Of a DNA stretch of 64,000 nucleotides, positions 46,101 through 53,995 are shown piece by piece (positions within the stretch are counted from its first letter, which is position 1; each line of letters starts with the position of its first letter). The notes under the pieces were generated by a model. That model ran no database searches and was not told the DNA's origin. It saw only the letters and a program-made list of their open reading frames with translations. The translations under genes were made by a program, and so were the position numbers. The DNA is from Pantoea sp. (GTDB lineage: Bacteria > Pseudomonadota > Gammaproteobacteria > Enterobacterales > Enterobacteriaceae): the NCBI RefSeq assembly GCF_028283705.1, contig NZ_JAPWKD010000034.1, positions 1-64,000 of the forward strand. The letters run 5' to 3'.

Positions 46101-46903
46101 CGGTGCAGGAAGTACCGGCCAGCGCGACTGGCGTGTCGTCGGATGAGGTGATGCTGGACCAGAACCTGAAGCCGATTCAGCCGAAAACCACGGCGATCCC
46201 GATCAACAGCAATCTGGTCATTCACGTCGGCAACGATGTGCGCCTGTCTGCCTTTGGTCTGAAAGCGAAGCTGAACGGTGATCTGAAGCTGGTGCAGGAT
46301 AGAACCGGTCTCGGCTTAAACGGCCAGATTAATATCCCGGATGGTCGTTTCCATGCTTATGGTCAGGATCTGATTGTGCGCAAAGGTGAACTGCAATTTG
46401 CCGGACCGCCGGATCAGCCCTATCTTAACCTGGAAGCCATCCGTAACCCCGACTCCACTGAGGATGACGTCACCGCAGGTATCCGCGTCACCGGGTTAGC
46501 TGATGAGCCGAAAGTCGAAATCTTCTCCGACCCGACGATGTCGCAGCAGGAGGCGTTATCTTATCTGTTGCGCGGCCAGGGACTCGATGCCAATGGCGAC
46601 AGTAACGCATTAACTTCAGCGTTAATTGGTCTGGGGGTTGCACAAAGTGGGCAGGTTATGGGTAAAATCGGCGAGACGTTCGGCGTCAGTAACCTTGCGC
46701 TTGATACCACCGGGGTTGGCGACAGCCAACAGGTGCAGGTGAGTGGTTATGTGCTACCGGGTCTGCAAGTAAAATACGGTGTTGGCATATTTGATTCACT
46801 GGCGACCTTAACCTTGCGTTATCGCCTGATGCCCAAACTTTATTTGGAAGCTGTGTCTGGTGTTGATCAGGCACTGGATTTGCTCTATCAGTTTGAGTTT
46901 TAG
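43133..46903 (+). CDS. tamB: Translocation and assembly module inner-membrane subunit TamB
   Basis: 1256 residues. Anchored in the inner membrane by an N-terminal helix (~6-28) and spanning the periplasm as a long lipid-binding beta-taco (AsmA-like/bridge-like transfer protein); the C-terminal DUF490 domain (~900-1256, with DGRFHAYGQDLIVRKGELQF and MSQQEALSYLLRG) contacts TamA. An ATGA overlap with tamA implies coupled, balanced synthesis. Contains the usual degenerate beta-rich repeats. Confidence 0.96.
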   Translation: MKLWKKVLIGFGIFLLLILGSVAFLIGTTPGLHLLLKGADRWVPGLSIDKVEGGWRDLTLSGVKYTMPGVSVDAGRFHLAINLNCLLHSSVCVNDIALQDVSVVVDSKQMAPASAPPPEQASGSTNLSTPYPITLSKVGLHNINVKVDDTAISLLDFTTGMQWQNRALTLTPTHIESLLIALPKAAKVADEQVVQPKVQQPKPDEKPLGETLQAIFAQPLLPTLPDFQLPLDITVQELTGKQLRITGDTDVTINSLLLKARTADRHLQLETFAVDSTQGQLNASGDATLADNWPVNFALNGAVNLDPIKGEKIKMNLSGALRDELKLALNLSGPVQAQLDAAAQPAVAGLPLSLRLTSPELRWPLTGPVQYQADNLDYQFKGKATDYVMSLRTAVKGEGVPPAAISLDGKGNVQQFSLDKLRVAALQGNIDLTALVDWSKAISWRSELTLSGINTAKQYPDWPAKLDGKIATRGSLYGGSWQLSVPQLQLKGNVKQNAVSADGSLTGNSYNQWKIPGINLVLGRNHVDVKGELGDALNLDASIDAPHLDNALPGLGGVAKGTIKARGTLQAPQLLADLTATGLRWQQLQIARVLLQGDVKSSDQIAGKLQLRVEQLKQDALAIKLLTLNADGNEKQHQLKLEVQGEPVSGQLALNGSFDRKTQHWQGTLNNTRFDTPVGEWRLTRAMAIDYLNSKQSATIGPHCWQNPNAQLCVPEPIEAGASGHAHVVLSRFDLAMLKPFLTDETKLAGVFSGDARVNWTSDGALPTGTVSLKGNGVKVEQDVQGNTLPIAFDTLNLNAALRNGRAQLDWLIHIANNGQLSGDVQIADPQHRRLLSGNVNISNISLAMFNPALMQGEKIKGNLNSALRLGGNLQQPQVFGQLGLSGVNVEASFMPVALTAANLNMVFNGMSSTLNGLIQTAQGNINLNGNADWSQLNNWRARIAAQGSRVRVTVPPMVRMDVSPDLVFEATPAAFNLDGRVDIPWARITVQEVPASATGVSSDEVMLDQNLKPIQPKTTAIPINSNLVIHVGNDVRLSAFGLKAKLNGDLKLVQDRTGLGLNGQINIPDGRFHAYGQDLIVRKGELQFAGPPDQPYLNLEAIRNPDSTEDDVTAGIRVTGLADEPKVEIFSDPTMSQQEALSYLLRGQGLDANGDSNALTSALIGLGVAQSGQVMGKIGETFGVSNLALDTTGVGDSQQVQVSGYVLPGLQVKYGVGIFDSLATLTLRYRLMPKLYLEAVSGVDQALDLLYQFEF

Positions 46904-46905
46904 CA

Positions 46906-47259
46906 ATGCGAATAATTGTCTACGGCAGTTTACGGCGCAAACAGGGAAACAGTCACTGGATGACGAATGCGCAATGGCTTGGTGACCACCAGATTGAAGG
47001 GTACGAACTCTACAATCTCGGTCACTATCCCGGCGTGATTGAGGGTGAGGGCAATGTCTTTTGCGAGGTCTATCGCATCGACGCCATCACCCTTGGCGAA
47101 TTGGATGCCCTGCGCACCAAAAATGGCGAATACAAACGCCAGTTAATCCAGACGCCCTTCGGCAGCGCCTGGCTGTACGTTTACCAGCGTCCGGTTACCG
47201 GTCGCACGCGCATCATCAGCGGTGACTGGTTGCAGCGTGATGACGAATCAGAAGCATAA
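46906..47259 (+). CDS. ytfP: Gamma-glutamylcyclotransferase-family protein YtfP
   Basis: 117 residues. Small BtrG/GGCT-fold protein; MRIIVYGSLRRKQGNSHWM carries the YGSL signature, and EGEGNVFCEVYRI with ITLGELDALR contains the conserved Glu region. The physiological substrate is unknown. Two bases after tamB, so third gene of tamA-tamB-ytfP. Confidence 0.93.
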   Translation: MRIIVYGSLRRKQGNSHWMTNAQWLGDHQIEGYELYNLGHYPGVIEGEGNVFCEVYRIDAITLGELDALRTKNGEYKRQLIQTPFGSAWLYVYQRPVTGRTRIISGDWLQRDDESEA

Positions 47260-47261
47260 AT

Positions 47262-47293
47262 AAAAACACCGTCCAGTTGGACGGTGTTTTTTT
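47262..47293. terminator. Bidirectional terminator between ytfP and ppa
   Basis: AAAAACACCGTCC / GGACGGTGTTTTTTT with loop AGTT; A-tract and T-tract on either side serve both convergent genes. Confidence 0.95.
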
Positions 47294-47313
47294 ATGCGCG
47301 AGGGGCAGCAGAA

Positions 47314-47844
47314 TTATTTCTTCTGTGCGCGCTCGTAAGAAGAGATGATCTCGGCTTTGGCTGCTTCGGCGTTATCCCAGCCGTCAACTTTAACCCATTT
47401 GCCTTTTTCCAGATCTTTGTAGTGCTCAAAGAAATGGGTGATCTGTGCACGCAGCAGTTCCGGCAGGTCGTTCACATCTTTGATGTGATCGTACTCTTTG
47501 CTCAGCTTAGTGTGCGGTACGGCAACCAGTTTGGCATCTTCACCGGATTCGTCGGTCATTTTCAGCACGCCAACCGGGCGGCAACGGATCACAGAACCCG
47601 GCTCCAGCGGATACGGGGTCGGCACCAGTACGTCAACCGGGTCACCATCCAGAGACAGGGTGTGGTTGATGTAACCGTAGTTGCACGGATAGAACATGGC
47701 GGTAGACATGAAACGGTCTACAAACAGGGCGCCAGACTCTTTGTCCACTTCATATTTGATCGGATCGGCATTTGCCGGGATCTCGATGATGACATAGATA
47801 TCTTCTGGCAGATCTTTACCTGCGGGCACCTGGTTCAAACTCAT
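47314..47844 (-). CDS. ppa: Inorganic pyrophosphatase
   Basis: 176 residues, the E. coli length. Hydrolyses pyrophosphate, pulling biosynthetic reactions forward. Family I motif DGDPVDVLV with metal-binding Asp residues, plus EIPANADPIKYEVDKESG and KLVAVPHTKLSKEYDHI. Start chosen at MSLNQVPAG, with AAGGAAAG upstream; five upstream codons are open. Confidence 0.98.
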   Translation of the reverse strand: MSLNQVPAGKDLPEDIYVIIEIPANADPIKYEVDKESGALFVDRFMSTAMFYPCNYGYINHTLSLDGDPVDVLVPTPYPLEPGSVIRCRPVGVLKMTDESGEDAKLVAVPHTKLSKEYDHIKDVNDLPELLRAQITHFFEHYKDLEKGKWVKVDGWDNAEAAKAEIISSYERAQKK

Positions 47845-47944
47845 CTGGCTTTCCTTCATTAGTCGTAAGTTGAGTGTCGGCTATTATAGCCAACTGACTC
47901 TGAAAGTATGCCCCCTTTTTGGCGTTTCGGAATGGTCCAGCCGC

Positions 47945-48394
47945 TTACTTCGCCGCCACAAACAACGAGACGATACCTGCGGCAATTAATGGTCCGACCG
48001 GAACCCCGCGGAAGAAGGCCACACCAATCACCGTACCAATCAGTAAGCCGCCAATCACTGAAGGTTGTGCGCTCATAAAATGCACGCCACGACCGCCAAG
48101 CCAGGCGACAAACACCCCCACCAGAATGGCCACAATCGATTGCCAGTTAGCGAACGACTTAATCAGCGAGGAAGCCGGCAGCGAGCCGCTGGCCAGCGGG
48201 GCCATCACCGCCACAGTAAGAATGATGATACCGAGCTGAATGCCTTGTTTTTCCACATAAGGGAAGAATTGTGCCAGCGGGGTGATTTTGATCACCAGCA
48301 GAATCAGAATCGAAATAGTGACAGCGTTGTTATGAACGAAATAACTGAGCACAGCGAGGCAAACCAGAATAATGGTGGAGGCATAAGCAGCCAT
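47945..48394 (-). CDS. DUF441 membrane protein (YeaL family)
   Basis: 149 residues with four membrane helices (~5-35, ~48-70, ~82-105 and ~118-147). Resembles E. coli YeaL (DUF441), function unknown. Gly/Ala-rich sequence such as SIVAILVGVFVAWLGGRGVHF is typical. GGGAGAAATC precedes the ATG. In E. coli yeaL lies elsewhere, so this is a different genomic position. Confidence 0.88.
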   Translation of the reverse strand: MAAYASTIILVCLAVLSYFVHNNAVTISILILLVIKITPLAQFFPYVEKQGIQLGIIILTVAVMAPLASGSLPASSLIKSFANWQSIVAILVGVFVAWLGGRGVHFMSAQPSVIGGLLIGTVIGVAFFRGVPVGPLIAAGIVSLFVAAK

Positions 48395-48466
48395 GATTTC
48401 TCCCACAGGATTGAAGGGGCACTGGCAACGACCAGCGCGAAACGGTTTTTTTACCGCCCCCATTTA

Positions 48467-48880
48467 TCAACAATCATCGGGATTGGCGCAACTGCCTTTG
48501 TTAATTGATTGCAGCATCAGCGCCTGATTGCGCACCAGATTCACGCCCTGTGCCCCCAGCGAAAGCGATGCCATCGTGCCCTGGCTGGCAAAGAAGACAC
48601 TCTTGCTGGCATCCAGCCAGCTGTCACGGTAAGCCAGCCAGGCGCGTTGTGCGCTGCGTAATTTGGCTTTAGGTTCACCGGTTAATTTTTTCATTGCCTG
48701 CTCGTATTGCTGATTCATCTCCTGATCCCATGCTTTATTTGCACTGTCGTAACATTGCGTGAGCGCGGCAGTGCTGGATTCCTTATTCAGACACTGCTGT
48801 AACTTCTGGTCGATCGCATTTTCCTGCGCTGTCGCATAACTGCTCAGTAACAGACAGGCAACCGGGAACACTTTATACAT
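48467..48880 (-). CDS. Secreted LprI-like protein (DUF1311)
   Basis: 137 residues. Signal peptide (~1-18, MYKVFPVACLLLSSYATA) and a helical DUF1311/LprI-type domain: CLNKESSTAALTQCYDSANKAWDQEMNQ with two Cys, then LTGEPKAKLRSAQRAWLAYRD, and a C-terminal CANPDDC. Some family members inhibit lysozyme; whether this one does is unknown. Start at MYKVF with AAGGA upstream; a longer open frame lacks a signal peptide at its N-terminus. Confidence 0.85.
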   Translation of the reverse strand: MYKVFPVACLLLSSYATAQENAIDQKLQQCLNKESSTAALTQCYDSANKAWDQEMNQQYEQAMKKLTGEPKAKLRSAQRAWLAYRDSWLDASKSVFFASQGTMASLSLGAQGVNLVRNQALMLQSINKGSCANPDDC

Positions 48881-48965
48881 CGTGATATTCCTTATTCGGG
48901 ATGAAAGTGACTTTAGCAATTTTTAAGAGAGGGTGATCATCAGCCCATTGACCATCAACAGTGGT

Positions 48966-48993
48966 TAAAGTTTAGCAAAGTGACTGCCGATAA
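48966..48993 (+). promoter_or_regulatory. FliA (sigma-28) promoter of chemoreceptor
   Basis: TAAAGTTT and GCCGATAA, both exact matches to the flagellar sigma-28 consensus. The spacer is 12 bases instead of 11. Located 57 bases before the receptor start, it places this gene in the late flagellar regulon. Confidence 0.82.
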
Positions 48994-49050
48994 CTTATCC
49001 GTTTTAGGGCTGCTGGATTTCTGCCTTTTTTCATACACACGGGTACTATC

Positions 49051-50613
49051 ATGATCAAAAATTTATCAATACGGACCGGTTTACTCGCTTTACTCGCTTT
49101 TATGACATTGTTGCTGCTGGCGGTCAGCACCCTGGGCATTTACGCCATCAACGCAGGCAATCAGTCGCTGGATGTTATCAATCGCATCCAGGGCGTTGAA
49201 CTCAATAGCCTGTACCAAAGCAATGCAGACCTGATGCGCGCTCGTGCCAGTGGCGCTTTGGCGGTGCGCAAGATCGAAATCGGCCTGCTGGATGAGGGCG
49301 CGGCAGTGACGAAACAGGCGCAGGCTGATGTCGCCACTTCGCAGCAGCACCTGAAGGATTTTGTCGATGCCGGTACGGTGACAAAGCAGGGTAAAGCGCT
49401 GGCGGATGCAGTGGCCAGCAGCTTTGCTGCCTACCTGCAACAGGGCATCACGCCGATGATGGATGCGTTGCAGAAGCAATATACCGATGAATATTACACG
49501 GTGCTCGAGGGCAATCTTTCGATGCTGGCCGCCAATTACGCCAAAGCAGTGCAGGATTTCAGCCGCTATGCCGATCAGGTGTCAGCCGAGCGACTGGCCC
49601 AGGCGGCGCGCAACGAAATACAGATGAAAGTCCTGATTGGCATCGCGGTGCTGATGACAGTACTGATGATTGTGCTGGCATGGCAGCTGCTGCGTCGTTT
49701 GTTACTGCGCCCGCTAGAGGGGGCGATCGGGCATCTGCAACAGGTTGCGGAGGGGGATTTATCGCAGGCACTGCCAGCCACCGCCAATAACGAGCTGGGC
49801 CGACTGAATCAGGCACTGGCCGCCATGCAACAGGCCTTGTGTGATTCGGTCAGCCAGGTTCGCGAAGCCAGCCTGCAAATTGATGTTGGCAGCCGTGAAC
49901 TGTCGGCAGGTACCGTGCATTTGTCGCAGCGTACCGAGGAATCCGCAGCCTCGCTGGAGCAGACCGCTGCCAGCATGGGGCAGCTCACCGCGACGGTACG
50001 CCTCAATGCCAGCAACGCGCATCAGGCGCACCAGCTGGCAAACAGCGTCTCGGACACGGCTGATCGCGGTGCCGAAGTGGTGTGTTATGTGATGGAGAAG
50101 ATGCGGGAAATCACCCACAGTTCTGACCGTATCGCCGATATTCTCAGTGTGATTGACGGTATCGCCTTCCAGACCAATATCCTCGCGTTGAATGCTTCTG
50201 TGGAAGCGGCGCGCGCCGGTGAGCAGGGACGTGGTTTTGCCGTGGTGGCCAATGAGGTGCGAACCCTCGCGGGTCGCAGCGCCACCGCCGCCAAGGAGAT
50301 TCGTGAGTTGATTAGCGAATCCCAGGTTCGGGTGAAAGAAGGCAGTGAAATGGCCACTCAGGCGGGCGAAACCATGGATGAGATCTCCAGTGAAGTGATG
50401 CGCGTGACCGCGTTGATGAAGGAGATTTCGGTAGCATCCGAGGAGCAGAGCCGTGGTATTGAGCAGGTCAATCAGGCGGTGACGCAAATGGATGAGGCGG
50501 CACAGCAGAACGCCGCACTGGTGGAAGAAGCCAGCGCCGCGACGCAATCGCTGGAAGCGCAGTCACAGCAGTTGCAGGCTTCTATGGCGCAGTTTCGTAT
50601 AACGACGGTGTAA
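49051..50613 (+). CDS. Methyl-accepting chemotaxis protein (TarH-type)
   Basis: 520 residues. Membrane helix (~10-32), periplasmic four-helix ligand domain (~33-188) like Tar/Tsr, second helix (~193-214), HAMP (~215-267), and signalling domain with tip DGIAFQTNILALNASVEAAR and methylation helices (EEQSRGIEQVNQAVTQMDEA). It ends MAQFRITTV, without the NWETF CheR-binding tail. Ligand unknown: the periplasmic domain lacks an obvious Tar/Tsr aspartate/serine pocket signature. No such gene lies between ppa and fbp in E. coli. Confidence 0.94.
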   Translation: MIKNLSIRTGLLALLAFMTLLLLAVSTLGIYAINAGNQSLDVINRIQGVELNSLYQSNADLMRARASGALAVRKIEIGLLDEGAAVTKQAQADVATSQQHLKDFVDAGTVTKQGKALADAVASSFAAYLQQGITPMMDALQKQYTDEYYTVLEGNLSMLAANYAKAVQDFSRYADQVSAERLAQAARNEIQMKVLIGIAVLMTVLMIVLAWQLLRRLLLRPLEGAIGHLQQVAEGDLSQALPATANNELGRLNQALAAMQQALCDSVSQVREASLQIDVGSRELSAGTVHLSQRTEESAASLEQTAASMGQLTATVRLNASNAHQAHQLANSVSDTADRGAEVVCYVMEKMREITHSSDRIADILSVIDGIAFQTNILALNASVEAARAGEQGRGFAVVANEVRTLAGRSATAAKEIRELISESQVRVKEGSEMATQAGETMDEISSEVMRVTALMKEISVASEEQSRGIEQVNQAVTQMDEAAQQNAALVEEASAATQSLEAQSQQLQASMAQFRITTV

Positions 50614-50628
50614 ATTAACATCGGGTCT

Positions 50629-50656
50629 GTAGCGGCACGATAAATGGTGCCGCTAC
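50629..50656. repeat. Variant dispersed palindrome behind the chemoreceptor
   Basis: Perfect 10-bp arms GTAGCGGCAC/GTGCCGCTAC with loop GATAAATG, followed by AAAATG. It keeps the GTAGCGGC...GCCGCTAC ends of the family; paired changes in both arms keep the stem, indicating selection on the hairpin. Confidence 0.75.
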
Positions 50657-50724
50657 AAAATGATACGATCATCATTACTGATATTCTGCTACGTTAATCA
50701 GGGTAAAATATCAAGGAGATGATA

Positions 50725-51402
50725 ATGAATCCTGCCGTAGTCGAACATATAGATACGTTATTAGCTGCTATCCAGGCCCATCCGTTTTATACCCTGCTCC
50801 TGCTGGTGCTCTTTCCGGTTCTCGGCATGCTGAAAAGTATGTTTTCCGATATTAAGGGTGAACATATCTTCAAAAACTCATTAAATAATCGGATAAAATT
50901 TGTTGCCAGCCAGCTGGATAACGAGTTTCTGAGTAATGAGGATCGCAGCCGTTTGGCGCAGCAATATATTCAGCTGGTCAACCAACGAATGTATGGTATT
51001 GAGAATCGCCATATTCAGGATGAAGTGATAAAGATTATCGACCGTTCCAGTGAAATACGCAGTAATAAATACTTTGTGATGCACCGACATTATCTCAGCG
51101 TGAATGTTGAGGGTGAGCTGTTTATTAACCCTAAAAAGATCAGGGAACGTTATATCGAAGCATTTTGTTTGGTAGGCGTCGGGGTGGCGATTATTTTCTT
51201 TGCTATCTTTGTCGGTATCCGTGCTGAAGTTCCCGGATTACTTTTCCTGGTTGTCGGTATGATTTTATACATACTGGGCCTGGGACATTTCCCGGTCGGG
51301 AAACTGGGGCGCAGGAGAGCAGAGAAAGAAATCGAAAATTATTACCAGCAACAAAAAGCCCGCATTGAGCGGGCTTCCGTCATCGAGGCCAATCAGCCCT
51401 GA
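50725..51402 (+). CDS. Membrane protein of unknown function
   Basis: 225 residues. One helix near the N-terminus (~18-38), a soluble charged middle part (~40-145), two adjacent helices (~148-170 and ~174-194), and a Lys/Arg/Glu-rich C-terminal helix. AAGGAG lies 6 bases before the chosen ATG; an ATG six bases earlier is too close to it. I do not recognise the family. Codon choice is more AT-rich than the neighbours, suggesting acquisition. Its last codons run through the fbp terminator and overlap fbp by 10 bases. Confidence 0.7.
   Translation: MNPAVVEHIDTLLAAIQAHPFYTLLLLVLFPVLGMLKSMFSDIKGEHIFKNSLNNRIKFVASQLDNEFLSNEDRSRLAQQYIQLVNQRMYGIENRHIQDEVIKIIDRSSEIRSNKYFVMHRHYLSVNVEGELFINPKKIRERYIEAFCLVGVGVAIIFFAIFVGIRAEVPGLLFLVVGMILYILGLGHFPVGKLGRRRAEKEIENYYQQQKARIERASVIEANQP
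51353..51375 (-). terminator. fbp terminator inside the neighbouring coding sequence
   Basis: AGCCCGC/GCGGGCT with loop ATTGA; on the minus strand it is followed by TTTTTG, a standard terminator for fbp. It lies wholly within the coding sequence of the convergent membrane protein gene. Confidence 0.85.
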
Positions 51403-52400
51403 CGATCTTCCGGGAACTCGCGCAGGAAGCGCTCGACGTCATCTACCATGGCGTCGTTGCCGCAGAAGAACGGGCAACGCTGGTGCAGGGTCTCTGGCTG
51501 GATATCCAGGATACGGTTTTTACCGTCGCTGGCTTTACCGCCTGCCTGTTCAGCCAGGAAGGCCATCGGATTGCATTCATACAGCAGGCGCAGCTTACCT
51601 TTCGGATGGCTGGCGGTGCTTGGATAGAGATAAATGCCGCCTTTCAGCAGGTTACGATGAAAGTCAGCCACCAGAGAGCCGATGTAGCGCGAGGTGTAAG
51701 GACGGTGAGTGGCGATATCCTCTTCCTGGCAGAACTTCAGGTATTTTTTCACGCCCTGCGGGAAGCGAATGTAGTTACCTTCGTTGATGGAGTAGGTGTA
51801 GCCCTTCTCCGGGAAGGTCATACGTTCGTGGCTCAGGCAGAACACCCCAAGTGACGGATCGTAGGTAAAGGCGTGCACGCCCACACCGGTGGTGTACACC
51901 ATCATGGTGGATGAACCATACACCACGTAACCTGCGGCAACCTGCTTGCTACCCGGCTGCATAAAATCAGCTTCGGTAACCGGGGTGCCCGGCGGGGATA
52001 CACGGTGGTAGATCGAGAAGATGGTACCAACGGAAACGTTAACGTCGATGTTGGAAGAACCGTCCAGCGGATCCATCAACACCACATATTTGCCGTGCTC
52101 CACTCCTTCGAAGATGACGAACTCATCTTCCTCTTCGGAAGCGATACCCGCCACAATGCCGCGTGCTTTCAGTGCTGCTTTCAGCTTTTCGTTGGCGAAC
52201 AGGTCCAGCTTCATCTGCTGCTCACCCTGTACGTTTTCCACGCCGCTGGCACCGAGAATATCCACCAGACCCGCTTTGTTGATATCGCGGTGGATAATTT
52301 TCGCACCCAGCTTGATGGCTGAAATCAGCGCCGTCAGTTCACCTGTGGCGTGAGGAAAGTCGTGTTGCTTCTCGACGATAAATTCGCCTAACGTTTTCAT
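51393..52400 (-). CDS. fbp: Fructose-1,6-bisphosphatase class 1
   Basis: 335 residues. Gluconeogenic hydrolysis of fructose-1,6-bisphosphate. Metal and substrate motifs ASEEEDEF, LMDPLDGSSNIDVNVSVGTIF and HRPYTSRYIGSLVADFHRNLLKGG are present. Start at MKTLGEFIVE, with GGGAA upstream and E. coli-like N-terminus; 15 upstream codons are open. Divergent from mpl. Confidence 0.98.
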   Translation of the reverse strand: MKTLGEFIVEKQHDFPHATGELTALISAIKLGAKIIHRDINKAGLVDILGASGVENVQGEQQMKLDLFANEKLKAALKARGIVAGIASEEEDEFVIFEGVEHGKYVVLMDPLDGSSNIDVNVSVGTIFSIYHRVSPPGTPVTEADFMQPGSKQVAAGYVVYGSSTMMVYTTGVGVHAFTYDPSLGVFCLSHERMTFPEKGYTYSINEGNYIRFPQGVKKYLKFCQEEDIATHRPYTSRYIGSLVADFHRNLLKGGIYLYPSTASHPKGKLRLLYECNPMAFLAEQAGGKASDGKNRILDIQPETLHQRCPFFCGNDAMVDDVERFLREFPEDRQG

Positions 52401-52568
52401 AACACATTCCCTGAATCTACGATGGAGTGGCAGCAGCTCTAACAAACTGCCAACGTATGCGTACGCAGTTTAGCCGATTGAACTTTAAAAACCATAGTCC
52501 TAATCCGTTTCTTCCACCTGCACTCGGCGTTACACTGTGCGCCGAACTTTTGAGTAATGGATCTCTTT

Positions 52569-53924
52569 ATGCGCATTCACATCCTTGGGATTTGTGGCAC
52601 TTTTATGGGCGGTCTGGCGATGCTGGCGCGCTCACTTGGCCACGAAGTGACCGGCTCTGACGCCAATGTCTATCCGCCAATGAGTACCTTGCTGGAGCAA
52701 CAAGGCATTGAATTAACGGAAGGTTATGATGCCAGTCAACTGGACCCCGCCCCGGATCTGGTGATCATCGGCAACGCCATGACGCGCGGCAATCCCTGTG
52801 TGGAAGCAGTGCTGGAACGTAACATTCCTTACCTCTCCGGCCCGCAGTGGCTGCACGATTTCGTGCTACGCGATCGCTGGGTGCTGGCCGTGGCCGGAAC
52901 CCACGGTAAAACCACGACAGCCGGCATGGCAGCGTGGATTCTTGAGGCTTGTGGCCTTGAACCGGGCTTTATTATTGGTGGTGTGCCAGGAAATTTCGAT
53001 GTTTCGGCAAAATTAGGAAAAAGCCCGTTCTTCGTCATTGAGGCGGATGAGTACGACAGCGCCTTTTTCGACAAACGTTCCAAGTTTGTGCATTACTGCC
53101 CGCGCACACTGATCCTCAACAATCTGGAATTCGATCATGCGGATATCTTTGACGATCTGCGTGCCATCCAGAAACAGTTCCATCATTTGATCCGCATCGT
53201 ACCGGGCCAGGGTAAGATCCTGCTGCCGGAACACGATCATAACCTGAAGCAGGTTATGGCGATGGGTTGCTGGAGTGAGCAGGAAACGGTGGGTGACAAC
53301 GGTCACTGGCAGGCGAAAAAACTGACGCCGGATGCCTCACGCTGGGAAGCCTGGCTTGATGGTGAGAAAGTGGCGGAAGTGAACTGGGGCCTGGTGGGTG
53401 AGCACAACATGCACAATGGCCTGATGGCGATGGCCGCCGCACGTCATGTGGGGGTGAAACCGGACGATGCCGGTGAAGCGCTGGGGCGCTTTATCAATGC
53501 GCGCCGCCGCCTCGAGCTGCGTGGCGACGTGAACGGCATCAAGGTTTATGACGATTTTGCCCATCATCCAACGGCGATCCTCGCCACCCTGGCCGCGCTG
53601 CGCAGCAAAGTGGGGGGCACGGCGCGTATTCTGGCGGTGCTGGAACCACGTTCGAACACCATGAAAATGGGCGTCAGCAAGAATGAACTGGCACCGTCAC
53701 TGGGACGTGCCGATGAAGTGTTCCTGTTCCAGCCGCACCATATTCCGTGGCAGGTTGCCGATGTGGCGGATGCCTGCATCCAGCCTGCTCACTGGAGTGC
53801 CGATATCGATACGCTGGTAGAAATGGTGGCGAAAGTCGCGCAGCCAGGTGATTCGATTCTGGTAATGAGTAACGGTGGCTTTGGCGGTATTCATCAGAAA
53901 CTGCTGGAGCGTCTGGGGCGGTAA
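52569..53924 (+). CDS. mpl: Murein tripeptide ligase Mpl
   Basis: 451 residues. Joins recycled L-Ala-gamma-D-Glu-meso-Dap to UDP-MurNAc, a Mur ligase family enzyme of cell-wall recycling. N-terminal Rossmann domain (MRIHILGICGTFMGGLA), ATP P-loop AGTHGKTTTA, NNLEFDHADIFDDL, and DDFAHHPTAI in the C-terminal part. Start at MRIHILG matches E. coli; four more in-frame codons lie upstream. Confidence 0.97.
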   Translation: MRIHILGICGTFMGGLAMLARSLGHEVTGSDANVYPPMSTLLEQQGIELTEGYDASQLDPAPDLVIIGNAMTRGNPCVEAVLERNIPYLSGPQWLHDFVLRDRWVLAVAGTHGKTTTAGMAAWILEACGLEPGFIIGGVPGNFDVSAKLGKSPFFVIEADEYDSAFFDKRSKFVHYCPRTLILNNLEFDHADIFDDLRAIQKQFHHLIRIVPGQGKILLPEHDHNLKQVMAMGCWSEQETVGDNGHWQAKKLTPDASRWEAWLDGEKVAEVNWGLVGEHNMHNGLMAMAAARHVGVKPDDAGEALGRFINARRRLELRGDVNGIKVYDDFAHHPTAILATLAALRSKVGGTARILAVLEPRSNTMKMGVSKNELAPSLGRADEVFLFQPHHIPWQVADVADACIQPAHWSADIDTLVEMVAKVAQPGDSILVMSNGGFGGIHQKLLERLGR

Positions 53925-53926
53925 TC

Positions 53927-53985
53927 CGTAGCGGCGCGATTCATCGCGCGTCTGTAAACCCTGCGCGATAAATCGCGCCGCTACG
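53927..53985. repeat. Paired dispersed palindromes (BIME-like) between mpl and darP
   Basis: CGTAGCGGCGCGAT (53927-53940) is perfectly inverted against ATCGCGCCGCTACG (53972-53985), 31 bases apart. Each arm has its own inner half palindrome (CGCGATTCATCGCG and CGCGATAAATCGCG). Two inverted units like this form the basic BIME layout. It lies between convergent genes and may end both transcripts. Confidence 0.85.
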
Positions 53986-53995
53986 TGATACGAAA

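Noticed and set aside
45335..46225. 296-codon minus-strand open frame inside tamB
   Set aside because: Antisense to TamB, no recognisable motif.
49759..50547. 262-codon minus-strand frame inside the chemoreceptor gene
   Set aside because: Antisense to a conserved signalling domain; similar frames arise antisense to most MCP genes.
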